This document shows positions 52,999 through 61,975 of a DNA stretch of 64,000 nucleotides, one piece after another. A program made the translations under genes and the position numbers. The DNA lies in assembly GCA_963843565.1 (NCBI GenBank), contig CAWJKY010000003.1, positions 372,001 to 436,000 of the forward strand, given 5' to 3'. The stretch comes from DASZQY01 sp963843565. Its GTDB lineage: Bacteria; Pseudomonadota; Alphaproteobacteria; Rhizobiales; Kaistiaceae. The notes beneath the pieces were generated by a model. That model ran no database searches. It was not told the origin of the DNA and worked only from the letters and a program-made list of their open reading frames with translations. Each line of letters begins with the position of its first letter. Position 1 is the stretch's first letter.

Positions 52999-54235
52999 AT
53001 GTCCGACAGAAATCGCGCCGGAATGTCCGTGGCCCGGCTGCAGACCGTTGACCGCGTTTTCGACGAGACGTTCGTGGCGCCGGGGCTGATCCCCGGCATG
53101 CTCGTGCAGGTGTGGCGCGCCGGCGAACTGGTCCACACCGGCATGTCGGGGTCGATTGACCTGGAGCGCAGCGAACCGATGCGCCCCGACGCGATTTTCC
53201 GCATCTATTCCATGACCAAGCCGGTGGTGGCGGTGGCGATCCTCATGCTGATGGAGGAGGCGCGGATCGACCTCAACCAGCCGGTCGCCGAGCTGATTCC
53301 GGCCTTCGCCAATCTCGGCGCCTATGCCGGTGGCGAGCGCGGCGCCTTCCAGACGGCGCCGCTCAAGTCGCCGATGCGGGTCATCGATCTGCTGATCCAT
53401 ACGGCCGGCTTCGCCTACGGCTCGGCGACCGGCAGCCCGGTCGAGCAGGCCTACGCGGACCTCGCCGTTGCCAGCATGGCGACCGAGGGCGGGCTGGACG
53501 CCATGATCGCGCAGCTGGCGGAACTGCCGCTGCTCTTCTCGCCGGGCGAGGCGTGGAACTACTCCGTTTCCATCGACGTGCTCGGCTATCTCGTCCAGTC
53601 GATCTCGGGCATGTCGCTCGGCCGCTTCCTGGATGAGCGCATCTTCGCGCCGCTCGGCATGACCGACACCGGCTTCCACTGCCCACCGGACAAGATGGAG
53701 CGCTTCGCCGCCTGTTATCGGGCCGATTCCGAGGGTGCCTTGTCCCTTCAGGACGACCCGGAGACCGGAACCTACGCGGCGCCGCCGAACCTCGAATCCG
53801 GCGGCGGCGGCCTGGTGTCGACGGCGGCCGACTACCTGCGCTTTTGCCGGATGCTGCTCGGCCGCGGCGCGCTCGATGGCGTGCGCCTCCTGAGCCCCAA
53901 GTCGGTGGCGCTGTTCGGCGAGAATTTCCTGCCCGGCGGCCGCGAGGTTGCCGTGATGTCCCTGCCGGGGTCGACCTTCAACGAGAGCCGCTACCCCGGC
54001 ATCGGCTACTCCATGGCGACGGCGGTCGATCTCGCAAATGCCCGCACCCGGCTGCCCGGCACGGCCGGCACGTTCTTCTGGTCGGGGGCCGCGGCGACCC
54101 ATTTCTGGGTCGATCCGGCGGAAGACCTCGCCGCTGTCTTCATGACCCAGGTGCTCGATCTGCCGACCGGAATGGTGCTCCGCCGCACGCTGAGACGGCT
54201 GGATCTATTCGGCGATCGTCGAGTCGCGTCTCTGA
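52999..54235 (+). CDS. Serine hydrolase of the class C beta-lactamase family, with a C-terminal frameshift
   Basis: Esterase/beta-lactamase-like hydrolase. The S-x-x-K motif is SMTKPV (about residue 72), the Y-x-N-like motif is WNYSVSIDVLGYL, and the later HxG-type motif is replaced by FFWSGAAATHFWVDP, normal in the EstB group. The reading frame is family-like to LRRTLRRL at about 54201, then a one-base excess in GGATCTAT moves the true end YSAIVESRL and stop (54233-54235) into the next frame. Read without the shift, the frame runs on to 55062, giving a 687-residue chimera that overlaps recJ out of frame. Repaired, the protein is 411 residues, a normal length. This may be a real mutation or a sequencing error. 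Confidence 0.85.
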
Positions 54236-54277
54236 CGCGACGCGGACAAGCGCCGCTCTCCCGCGCTATGAGGGGGC

Positions 54278-56113
54278 ATGGCTGGCCCTGCCCAATCGAT
54301 TCCGCCGCGGCCATCGGGGTCCGTCGCGGCCCACCGCATCTTTCTCGGCGTCGAGGCTTCGCTGAGCGGCAAGCCGTGGGTCGAGCGGCTTTCGCCCGAG
54401 GGGTCGGCGGCGGCGCTTGCCATCGCGCAGCGCCACCAGATTCCCGACATCGTCGCGCGGGTTCTGGCCGGGCGCGGCGTCGGGCCGGACGAGGCGCCGG
54501 CCTTCCTCGACCCGACGCTCAAGACGTTGATGCCGGACCCGTCGACGCTCACCGACATGGACCTGGCGGCCGAACGCATCGCCGACGCCATCGCCGGGGG
54601 CGAGCCGATCGCGCTGTTCGGCGACTACGACGTCGATGGCGCCTCGTCGTCGGCGCTGATGGCGCGGTTCCTGCGCCATCAGGGCGTGGCGGCGCGCATC
54701 TACATTCCCGACCGCCTGTTCGAGGGATACGGGCCGAACGTCGAGGCTCTGAAGGTGCTTGCCGCCGAGGGCGCCAGGCTGGTGATCTGCCTCGACTGCG
54801 GCTCGACCAGCTTCGAGGCGCTGGAGGCGGCGCGCGACCTCGGCCTGACCGTGGTGGTCATCGACCATCACGAAGTCGGAGTCGACCTTCCGCACGCCCA
54901 CGCGCTGGTCAATCCCAACCGGCAGGACGACCTGTCCGGCCTCGGTTATCTCTGCGCAGTCGGGGTGACGCTTCTGGCGACGGTTGCGATCAACCGCACC
55001 CTTCGCGGACGCGGCTGGTACGGGGCGGGCCGGAGCGAGCCGGACCTTCTCCAGTGGCTTGATCTGGTTGCGCTCGGCACGGTCTGCGACGTGGTTCCGC
55101 TGGTGGCGCTCAACCGGGCGCTGGTCGCCAAGGGCCTCGTGGCGCTGGCCCATCGCCAGAACCCGGGCCTCGCGGCGCTTGCCGACGTGGCGCGCGTCGG
55201 CACCAGGCCGGCGCCGTTCCATCTCGGCTTCGTGCTCGGGCCGCGCATCAACGCCGGCGGGCGGATTGGCGATGCGGCATTGGGCGCGCGCCTCCTGACC
55301 AGCGACGACCCGGGTGAGTGCCAGCGGATCGCCGCCGAACTCGACCGGCTGAACGCTGAGCGTCAGGCAATGGAGGCGGCCATGGTCGAGGAAGCGATCG
55401 CCGAGGCCGAGGCGGAGATCGGCACAGGCGAGGGCCCGGCCGTCATCGTCACCGGCAGCGCGCGCTGGCATCCGGGCGTCGTCGGGCTGATCGCGGCGCG
55501 CCTCAGGGAGCGTTTCCAGCGGCCGGCGGTCGCGATCGCCTTCACCATGAACGACCTCGGCACCGGTTCAGGCCGCTCGATCCCCGGGGTCGATCTCGGC
55601 CTCGCGGTCCGCACCGCCGTCGAGCGCGGCATCCTGATCAAGGGCGGCGGGCATGCCATGGCGGCGGGCCTGACGGTGGCCGCTGCTCGCCTCGGGGAAC
55701 TGCGTGCCTACTTCGAGACGGCGCTTGCCGCCCGGGTCGAGGCCCAGGACGGCCACCGCCTGGAAATCGATGCGGCGCTCTCGGCGCGCGGCGCAACCGT
55801 CGGGCTGATCGAGATGCTGGACAAGGCGGGCCCCTACGGCTCCGGCCACCCTGAGCCGGTGTTCGCCTTTCCGAACCATCGGATCGCCTTCGCCGACGTG
55901 GTCGGCAAGGGCCACGTACGGGTTTCGCTGACCGCGCCGGAGGGCACGGCGCTGAAGGCCATCGCATTTCGCGCCGCCGGAACGGCGCTCGGCGACGGGC
56001 TGATCGCGGCGCGTGGACGTTTGCTCCACGTCGCCGGATCGCTGGTCGTCGACACCTATCGCGGGCGGCGCGACCCCAACCTCAGGATCGTCGACGCGGC
56101 GGTGCCCGATTAA
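54278..56113 (+). CDS. recJ: Single-stranded-DNA-specific exonuclease RecJ
   Basis: 5'-3' exonuclease of recombination and mismatch repair. The 611-residue protein has the DHH-family motifs: FGDYDVDGASSSALM (motif I), VICLDCGSTSFEAL, VVVIDHHEVGVDLPHAH (DHH), and the second-half DHHA1 and OB-fold parts with VLGPRINAGGRIGDAALG and IKGGGHAMAAGLT. GGGGG precedes the ATG at 54278. It follows the serine hydrolase by 42 bases and is convergent with the glycosyltransferase gene, overlapping it by four bases. The length fits. Confidence 0.95.
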   Translation: MAGPAQSIPPRPSGSVAAHRIFLGVEASLSGKPWVERLSPEGSAAALAIAQRHQIPDIVARVLAGRGVGPDEAPAFLDPTLKTLMPDPSTLTDMDLAAERIADAIAGGEPIALFGDYDVDGASSSALMARFLRHQGVAARIYIPDRLFEGYGPNVEALKVLAAEGARLVICLDCGSTSFEALEAARDLGLTVVVIDHHEVGVDLPHAHALVNPNRQDDLSGLGYLCAVGVTLLATVAINRTLRGRGWYGAGRSEPDLLQWLDLVALGTVCDVVPLVALNRALVAKGLVALAHRQNPGLAALADVARVGTRPAPFHLGFVLGPRINAGGRIGDAALGARLLTSDDPGECQRIAAELDRLNAERQAMEAAMVEEAIAEAEAEIGTGEGPAVIVTGSARWHPGVVGLIAARLRERFQRPAVAIAFTMNDLGTGSGRSIPGVDLGLAVRTAVERGILIKGGGHAMAAGLTVAAARLGELRAYFETALAARVEAQDGHRLEIDAALSARGATVGLIEMLDKAGPYGSGHPEPVFAFPNHRIAFADVVGKGHVRVSLTAPEGTALKAIAFRAAGTALGDGLIAARGRLLHVAGSLVVDTYRGRRDPNLRIVDAAVPD

Positions 56114-57201
56114 GGAGCCGGCGGCGTGTCCGCCGCGCTGCCGTCGAGGTGGCGGCCGAGCACCGTCGCGGTGACGTAGTCGGACAAGGCGCGGTAGGTG
56201 TTGTGGGCTAGCGTGTGTTGGCGGGCGGCCTCGCCCATGGCCGCGAGCCGCGGCTTGTCGGCGAGGGCGCGGCGCGCTGCATCGGCGAGGCCGCCGGGTT
56301 CCGGCGCGTAGAGCACGCACGTCTCGCCGTCGCGCAAAGGTGCGTGGCGCAGGATGGTCGGATAGTTGATCAGCGGGACCGTGCCGAGCGCCGCCGCCTC
56401 GTAGTGGCGGAAGCAATCCCAGCCGTAGCCCTCCGGCGACCAGGCGAGGCAGGCCGCGGCCATGCGGGCGCGGAATTCGTCCGGCGCCAGCCGCCCGTCG
56501 GGCACGTCGATCGCGTAGCCCTCCGCCGCCAGCGCCTTCAGTTCGGCGATGCCGTCGGATCTGACGGTGCTGTTCGGACTGACCTCGCCGGCGAAGAAGA
56601 TGTCGGTGGTCTTGCCGACCGGCGGCGTGGGTGGCGGCGGGACGAGGCCGATGCCGATCGGCTTGAGCTTGGCGAGCCGTTGCTGCGGCGTCTCCTTGGC
56701 GCGCCAGCGCCGGCCCGGCAGGTCCCAATGGCCGGAGCGGAAAAACACGCGCCAGCGGTCGACCGGCAATTCGCGCTTGAAATAGACGCGGCTGACGTCG
56801 AGCAGACGGAAGTTGTGGCGACGGATGCCGAAGCTGTCGGCGATGTCGAGGGTAGCGATGGGTACGTTGTGGAACCGGCAGATCAGGCGTCGGGCGAACC
56901 CGGCGAACAGCGCCAGGGGCGCCTTGAGCCGTGCCCGGACAAGCGCGGTGCGCAGCGTCCGCGGCGCCCACGGCGCGCTCTGCGCGGGATGGATCACCAG
57001 AAGATCGTATGCACCGCGCCGCAGTGCGAGGAGAAGGCGCAACAGGCGGATCGGTCCCAGAAACGGCGCGTAGGCGTCGGGCCGCGGTCCCGCCGTGTAG
57101 CAGTCGGTGCCCTCCGGGGCGCCGATCAGGAAGAACCTGCCGCCGATTTCGAGGATGCGCAGCGGCCGGGGCGGTGCGGGGGCGGCATTTGCGTCGGCCA
57201 T
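56110..57201 (-). CDS. Glycosyltransferase (GT group 1-like)
   Basis: A 363-residue protein starting MADANAAPAPPRPLRILEIG. The C-terminal half has the GT-B donor-side signs: TTDIFFAGEVSPNS, FRARMAAACLAWSPEGYGWD, and CFRHYEAAALGTVPLINYP with acidic and tyrosine residues typical of EX7E-type enzymes, then LRDGETCVLYAPEPGGLADA. The N-terminal half is lysine- and arginine-rich (LLLALRRGAYDLLVIHP). It lacks a signal peptide. It is divergent from ugd-uxs, so it may use UDP-glucuronate or UDP-xylose to build a surface glycan, but the donor is not shown. Confidence 0.78.
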   Translation of the reverse strand: MADANAAPAPPRPLRILEIGGRFFLIGAPEGTDCYTAGPRPDAYAPFLGPIRLLRLLLALRRGAYDLLVIHPAQSAPWAPRTLRTALVRARLKAPLALFAGFARRLICRFHNVPIATLDIADSFGIRRHNFRLLDVSRVYFKRELPVDRWRVFFRSGHWDLPGRRWRAKETPQQRLAKLKPIGIGLVPPPPTPPVGKTTDIFFAGEVSPNSTVRSDGIAELKALAAEGYAIDVPDGRLAPDEFRARMAAACLAWSPEGYGWDCFRHYEAAALGTVPLINYPTILRHAPLRDGETCVLYAPEPGGLADAARRALADKPRLAAMGEAARQHTLAHNTYRALSDYVTATVLGRHLDGSAADTPPAP

Positions 57202-57352
57202 GCAGGGGGAATCCTGGCTCCCGGTGGATCGCCGGCGACATTGGGGGGCGGCGCGCCCTTTGACAACGCCCGGCGGCCCCTGTTGACGCGGCCGGTGCGC
57301 TTGCCGGATAACACCGCCGCCATCCGGCAGGTCTGCGGGGCGCACTCGATCC

Positions 57353-58681
57353 ATGCGAATAACGGTCTTTGGCGCCGGCTACGTCGGCCTCGTTCAAGCT
57401 GCGGTTCTCGCCGACGTCGGGCACGACCTGGTGTGCGTCGATCTGAACGCCGACAAGGTTGTGCGGCTCCAGTGTGGGGACATTCCCTTCTATGAGCCGG
57501 GGCTTGCCGATCTGGTTCGTGCAACCCAGGAATTGGGGCGGCTGACTTTCACCACCGATGCGGAGCGCGCCGTCGCGCACGGCGAGGTGCAGTTCATTGC
57601 GGTTGGGACGCCGGACAACGACGACGGGTCGGTCGACCTGAAGGCGGTACTCGGGGTGGCGCAGACGCTGGCCGAGCGGATCACAGGCACGACGCTGGTC
57701 GTCATCAAGTCCACGGCGCCGGTCGGCACTGCCGAGCGTGTTCGTGGGATCGTGCGCGCCGGACTGGTGGAGCGGGGCCTTGACCCGAACGACGTGGAGG
57801 TCGCCTCCAACCCGGAATTCCTGCGCGAAGGGACGGCGGTCGGCGACTGCACCAACCCGGACCGCATCATCATCGGGGCGAGCGACCCGGAGGCGGTCGC
57901 AACGCTGAAGCGCATCTATGCGCCGATCGCCGACGATGAGCGGATCATCGTGATGACCACGAGGAGCGCCGAACTCTCAAAGTACGCGGCGAACTCCATG
58001 CTCGCCACCAAGATCAGCTTCATCAACGAGATCGCCAACCTTGCCGAAAAGCTCGGTGCCGACGTCAGAGACGTGCGCCGCGGCATCGGCACCGATCCGC
58101 GCATCGGCTTCCATTTCATCAATCCGGGGATCGGCTACGGCGGCTCGTGCCTGCCAAAGGACGTCAAGGCCATGGTCCACATGGCGGAGACGGCCGGCTT
58201 CGACGCCCACCTGATGAAGGCGGTGGAGCTTCGCAACGAAAAGCAGAAGCGGCTCCTGGCCGACAAGATCATGCGCCACTTCGACGGCAAGATCGCCGGC
58301 CGCACGTTCGCGCTGTGGGGCCTCGCCTTCAAGCCCGACACCGACGACATGCGCGCGGCGCCGGCGCGCGCCATCATGGAGGCGCTGTGGGCGGCGGGCG
58401 CCCACGTGCGCGCCTTCGATCCGCACGCCATGGATGAGTGCCGCCGTATCTACGGCGACCGCGCCGACCTGACGCTTTACGAGACGGCGGAGGCAGCGCT
58501 CTCCGGCGCCGACGCGCTGATCGTGGCGACGGAGCTTTCCGGCTACCCGGAGCCCGACTTCAAGGCGATCGCCGGAGCCCTGAAGCAGCCGGTGATCTTC
58601 GACGGGCGCAACGCGCTGGACGCCGAGGCGGCAAGTCGCGCCGGCGTGACGGTCCACGGGATCGGCCGGGGCCGTGAGTAG
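57353..58681 (+). CDS. ugd: UDP-glucose 6-dehydrogenase
   Basis: Oxidises UDP-glucose to UDP-glucuronate in two steps. The 442-residue protein has the NAD motif VFGAGYVGLVQAAVLADVGHD, the central GTPDNDDGSVDLKAV, SKYAANSMLATKISFINEI and the catalytic cysteine C266 in GYGGSCLPKD. It overlaps the next gene by eight bases, and that gene is UDP-glucuronate decarboxylase, so the two are one pathway step after another. Identity is secure. The start at 57353 has no strong ribosome-binding site. Confidence 0.95.
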   Translation: MRITVFGAGYVGLVQAAVLADVGHDLVCVDLNADKVVRLQCGDIPFYEPGLADLVRATQELGRLTFTTDAERAVAHGEVQFIAVGTPDNDDGSVDLKAVLGVAQTLAERITGTTLVVIKSTAPVGTAERVRGIVRAGLVERGLDPNDVEVASNPEFLREGTAVGDCTNPDRIIIGASDPEAVATLKRIYAPIADDERIIVMTTRSAELSKYAANSMLATKISFINEIANLAEKLGADVRDVRRGIGTDPRIGFHFINPGIGYGGSCLPKDVKAMVHMAETAGFDAHLMKAVELRNEKQKRLLADKIMRHFDGKIAGRTFALWGLAFKPDTDDMRAAPARAIMEALWAAGAHVRAFDPHAMDECRRIYGDRADLTLYETAEAALSGADALIVATELSGYPEPDFKAIAGALKQPVIFDGRNALDAEAASRAGVTVHGIGRGRE

Positions 58682-59609
58682 GGTCCTGGTCACTGGCGGC
58701 GCCGGCTTCCTCGGGTCGCACCTCTGCGACCGCTTGATCGCGGAGAAGCACGAAGTCGTCTGCCTCGACAATTTCTACACCGGCACGGAAGGCAACATCG
58801 CGCACCTCGGTGCCGAGCCGCGCTTCCGGCTGATCCGCGAGGATGTGACGACGCCTTGCTCGGCCGACGTCGACCGCATCTACAATCTCGCCTGTCCGGC
58901 TTCGCCCCCGCACTATCAGCGCGACCCTGTCCACACGACCAGAACCAGCGTCATCGGCGCGCTCAACATGCTGGATCTGGCCCGCCAGACCGGCGTGCGC
59001 GTGCTGCAGGCCTCGACGTCCGAGGTCTACGGCGACCCGGACGTCCACCCCCAAACCGAGAGCTACTGGGGCCGCGTCAATCCGATCGGCCCGCGCAGTT
59101 GCTACGACGAGGGCAAGCGCTGCGCGGAAAGCCTGTTCTTCGACTATCACCGCCGCCATGGCGTCGCCATCAAGGTGATGCGCATCTTCAACACCTACGG
59201 TCCGCGCATGAGCCCCGACGACGGGCGCGTCGTCTCAAACTTCATCGTGCAGGCGCTGAAGGGCGAGCCGATCACGCTCTACGGCGACGGGTTGCAGACG
59301 CGCAGCTTCTGCTACGTCGACGATCTCATCGACGGCATGGCGCGGCTGATGGAAACACCGGATGCCTTCACCGGGCCGGTCAACATCGGCAATCCGCAGG
59401 AGATCACCGTTCGCGATCTCGCCGAACGCGTGCTGAAGCTGGTCGGCGGCAAGTCGAAGATCGAGGTCCGGCCGCTCCCCGTTGACGACCCGCGCCAGCG
59501 CCAGCCCGATATCTCCCTCGCCAAGAAGGAACTCGGCTGGGAGCCCAAGGTCTCGCTGGACGACGGCCTCAAGGAGACGGTGGCGTATTTCCGGAAGGCG
59601 GTGGGGTAG
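58674..59609 (+). CDS. uxs: UDP-glucuronate decarboxylase (UDP-xylose synthase)
   Basis: Makes UDP-xylose from UDP-glucuronate. The 311-residue extended SDR has the NAD motif VTGGAGFLGSHLCDRLI, the catalytic SCYDEGKRCAE (Y-x3-K) and the UXS marks HYQRDPVHTTRTSVIGALNM, FNTYGPRMSPDDGRVVSNFI and RSFCYVDDLIDG. It starts with GTG at 58674, overlapping ugd. The Arg residues that mark UXS rather than plain epimerase (NTYGPRM) are there. With ugd and the GT it suggests a xylose- or glucuronate-containing surface polymer. Confidence 0.92.
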   Translation: MSRVLVTGGAGFLGSHLCDRLIAEKHEVVCLDNFYTGTEGNIAHLGAEPRFRLIREDVTTPCSADVDRIYNLACPASPPHYQRDPVHTTRTSVIGALNMLDLARQTGVRVLQASTSEVYGDPDVHPQTESYWGRVNPIGPRSCYDEGKRCAESLFFDYHRRHGVAIKVMRIFNTYGPRMSPDDGRVVSNFIVQALKGEPITLYGDGLQTRSFCYVDDLIDGMARLMETPDAFTGPVNIGNPQEITVRDLAERVLKLVGGKSKIEVRPLPVDDPRQRQPDISLAKKELGWEPKVSLDDGLKETVAYFRKAVG

Positions 59610-59630
59610 GGGGGCGGCGGTGCTGGCCGG

Positions 59631-60110
59631 CTAGTCGTCCGGGAAGGCTTTGTAGTTGCGCGCTCGGGCGCACCCGACAACCTTCGTCACCTGCGAATGG
59701 ATGAGCTGTATCCTCCCGTTGAACCACGCCTCGTCGAGGACTGCGACCCACTCGACCGGCACGACGCCACCTGGCATTGGTTTGCCGAAGCGGTAAAGCG
59801 TAAGCGGTGGCAGCGGGGTCGGCGACAGGACTCGGCTGTGGCCTAGAGCGTCCCTCAGCGTCGCAACCTCGTCAGCGACACGGAAGGTCTTTGCCTCGCT
59901 GGCGCTGAGCCGAGCGTTGTATTTACCGACAAGTGCGTCGAGCGAATCCCAGCCGGTGAGGTAGCTGAGAGGGACTGTCGCTTGGCCGGGCTTCGGTATC
60001 TCAGCCTTCTGCCCTGATGCCTCGGAGAGAAACAGCCGCAGAACGAACTCAAGCGACCCTAAATTCCCTATGAGCCGTCCCATTTGAAGATTGTGCTGAT
60101 CGTGGTTCAT
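59631..60110 (-). CDS. Hypothetical protein
   Basis: A 159-residue cytosolic protein reading MNHDQHNLQMGRLIGNLGSL at its start and VVGCARARNYKAFPDD at the end. No signal peptide or membrane segment; a helical N-terminal third (LEFVLRLFLSEASGQKAE) and a mixed middle. Codon choice (more AT-ending codons) differs from its neighbours, and it lies between uxs and tRNA-Glu, facing the 3' side of that tRNA. It may be acquired. No family is recognised. Confidence 0.55.
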   Translation of the reverse strand: MNHDQHNLQMGRLIGNLGSLEFVLRLFLSEASGQKAEIPKPGQATVPLSYLTGWDSLDALVGKYNARLSASEAKTFRVADEVATLRDALGHSRVLSPTPLPPLTLYRFGKPMPGGVVPVEWVAVLDEAWFNGRIQLIHSQVTKVVGCARARNYKAFPDD

Positions 60111-60159
60111 CGACGGCGCCGCAGAATGTCTCGATTGTCGGACATATGTTGACCGCAGC

Positions 60160-60235
60160 TGGCGCGCCCTACGGGAATCGAACCCGTGTTTCCGCCGTGA
60201 AAGGGCGGCGTCCTGGACCGCTAGACGAAGGGCGC
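60160..60235 (-). tRNA. tRNA-Glu (anticodon TTC)
   Basis: Complete cloverleaf on the minus strand: acceptor GCGCCCT paired to AGGGCGC, D-arm GTCTAGCGGTCCAGGAC, anticodon loop CTTTCAC with TTC, and T-loop GGTTCGAATCC. The CCA end is encoded (discriminator G), and the length is 76 including CCA. No duplicate of its 3' end was seen nearby. Confidence 0.93.
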
Positions 60236-60359
60236 ATTAGAACCGGGCGTCTTATACGGGCGACCGGTGGCTTCTCACAAGGGGCGAGCGGAGGCGCGAC
60301 GTGCCGAGAGCGGGCCACCCCGGACGCGGGAGCGGGTCAGGCGGGGCCGGCCTCCCGCC

Positions 60360-60779
60360 TTACCAGGCGCCGGTGTTCGGCATCGATGTCCAGGGTTCCG
60401 CCGGCGCCTTGGCGCCGCCCTTCTGGAGGATCTCGATGGAGATGTTATCGGGGGAGCGGATGAAGGCCATATTGCCGTCGCGCGGCGGCCTGTTGATGGT
60501 CACGCCGGCCTTCATCAGCCGGTCGCAGAATTCGTAGATGTCGTCGACCTCGTAGGCGAGATGGCCGAAGTTGCGCCCGCCCGTGTAGACCTCCGGATCC
60601 CAGTTGTAGGTGAGCTCGACCGGCGTCTCGTCCTGCCCCGGCGCGGCGAGGAAAATCAGGGTGTAGCGGCCCTTTTCGTTTTCGCTGCGGCGGATTTCCT
60701 TCAACCCCAGAAGGTCGCGGTAGAAGTGCAGCGACGCCTTGAGGTCGGTCACGCGCACCATGGTGTGGAGATACTTCAT
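60360..60779 (-). CDS. gloA: Lactoylglutathione lyase (glyoxalase I)
   Basis: Converts the methylglyoxal-glutathione hemithioacetal to lactoylglutathione. The 139-residue protein starts MKYLHTMVRVTDLKASLHFY and has the four metal ligands expected of GloA: H5, the Glu in ETPVELTYN, the His in FGHLAYEVDD and the Glu in NISIEILQKG. The open frame extends 38 codons upstream without family similarity. The 215-base region between it and the cold-shock gene on the other strand should contain both promoters. Confidence 0.93.
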   Translation of the reverse strand: MKYLHTMVRVTDLKASLHFYRDLLGLKEIRRSENEKGRYTLIFLAAPGQDETPVELTYNWDPEVYTGGRNFGHLAYEVDDIYEFCDRLMKAGVTINRPPRDGNMAFIRSPDNISIEILQKGGAKAPAEPWTSMPNTGAW

Positions 60780-60994
60780 CGCCGGGCTCGAATCTGTTCT
60801 GGGGCTTGAGGATTTCCGGAGCATAAGTCGCTGGTCCGGAAAGGCAACTTGGCTCACTGTGGCACAGACCACACAGCCATGCGCGGATGACACAGGTGTC
60901 CGGGTTTAGGGCTTTTCTGCGGTCCGGCGACTGCTATGGTTACCTCGGATTCGGCGAGGCCAAAGCCGAAAAGATGCGCGCGTGAGGCTTAAGT

Positions 60995-61570
60995 ATGGGG
61001 GCCAAGGCTTCTCCGGAACTTCCGATATCCGGTGATCTCGGAGAAGAGGCACCGGTCGATCTCATTGAGATCGCGGGCGTCATCAAGTGGTTCGACGCTT
61101 CCAAGGGCTATGGCTTCATCGTTCCGGACAACGAGCTGCCGGACGTGCTCCTGCACGTGACATGCCTGCGCCGCGGCGGCTTTCAGACCGCCTACGAGGG
61201 CGCCCGGGTCGTTTGTGAAGTTCTCAATCGTTCCAAGGGGTTGCAGGCGTTCCGCGTCGTCAGCATGGACAAATCGACGGCGATCCGTCCGCCGCAGGAG
61301 ACGACCGCCCGCACCCACACGACCGTCACGCCGACCAGCGGGCTGGAGCGGGCGGTGGTGAAGTGGTTCAACCGGGTGCGCGGCTATGGCTTCGTGACGC
61401 GCGGCGAGGGGACCGAGGACATCTTCGTCCACATGGAGACGCTGCGCCGCTACGGCATGACCGAGCTCAGGCCCGGGCAGGTCGTGCTGGTGCGCTTTGG
61501 CAACGGCCCGAAGGGCCTGATGGCCGCCGAGGTGCGTCCCGACGGCGGCGGCGGTCTCGCCTCGCACTAG
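60995..61570 (+). CDS. Two-domain cold-shock protein
   Basis: A 191-residue cytosolic RNA-binding protein with two cold-shock domains, the alphaproteobacterial CspD-like form. Domain 1 has AGVIKWFDASKGYGFIVPD (RNP1-like), domain 2 RAVVKWFNRVRGYGFVTRG and DIFVHMETLRRYG; the linker is threonine-rich (TTARTHTTVTPTSG). The basic-aromatic RNP-1 and RNP-2 surfaces are intact in the second domain; the first is a variant (DVLLHVTCLRR instead of DIFVH). It is ahead of tRNA-Pro by 115 bases. Identity is good. Confidence 0.9.
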   Translation: MGAKASPELPISGDLGEEAPVDLIEIAGVIKWFDASKGYGFIVPDNELPDVLLHVTCLRRGGFQTAYEGARVVCEVLNRSKGLQAFRVVSMDKSTAIRPPQETTARTHTTVTPTSGLERAVVKWFNRVRGYGFVTRGEGTEDIFVHMETLRRYGMTELRPGQVVLVRFGNGPKGLMAAEVRPDGGGGLASH

Positions 61571-61684
61571 ACTTTGTTCACATCGATCGATTGCAATGGG
61601 GCGCCGGTGCGGTCCGGCCGTTCGCTTGTCCGCCATGGGGCGAGCGTGTAAGGCAGACGCCGCTGGCCGCCGTGGTCGCGCGTG

Positions 61685-61761
61685 CGGGGTGTAGCGCAGT
61701 CTGGTAGCGCATCTGCTTTGGGAGCAGAGGGCCGCAGGTTCGAATCCTGCCACCCCGACCA
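61685..61761 (+). tRNA. tRNA-Pro (anticodon TGG)
   Basis: Complete cloverleaf: acceptor CGGGGTG with CACCCCG, anticodon loop CTTTGGGA with TGG, T-loop GGTTCGAATCC, encoded CCA with discriminator A; 77 nt including CCA. Its last 24 bases recur at 62925-62948 on the far side of the FecR-domain gene, which suggests an integration target. Confidence 0.95.
61738..61761 (+). repeat. Direct repeat, copy 1: 3' end of tRNA-Pro (attL/attR-like)
   Basis: 24 bases from the T-loop to the CCA end of tRNA-Pro. An identical 24-base copy lies at 62925-62948, in the same orientation, 1,187 bases downstream start to start. Site-specific integrases commonly leave exactly this kind of duplication. Confidence 0.7.
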
Positions 61762-61975
61762 CTTCAAAATCAGAAGGTTAGGCCTTGCCTGGCGTTCGGG
61801 ATCGCGAGAGGCGCCGATTGCGCTCCCTTTTTCCGCCGAAGCGTCCAAGATTCGGCGCACTGGTTTAGAATAGAACGAGTTCGGGCATGCTGTTGTAACC
61901 AACCGAGATCAGACTCGGAGAGCAACGCGTGAAGCAGTGGTAGTGTCCGCCCCGACACGGGGCAGTTTTATTGCG

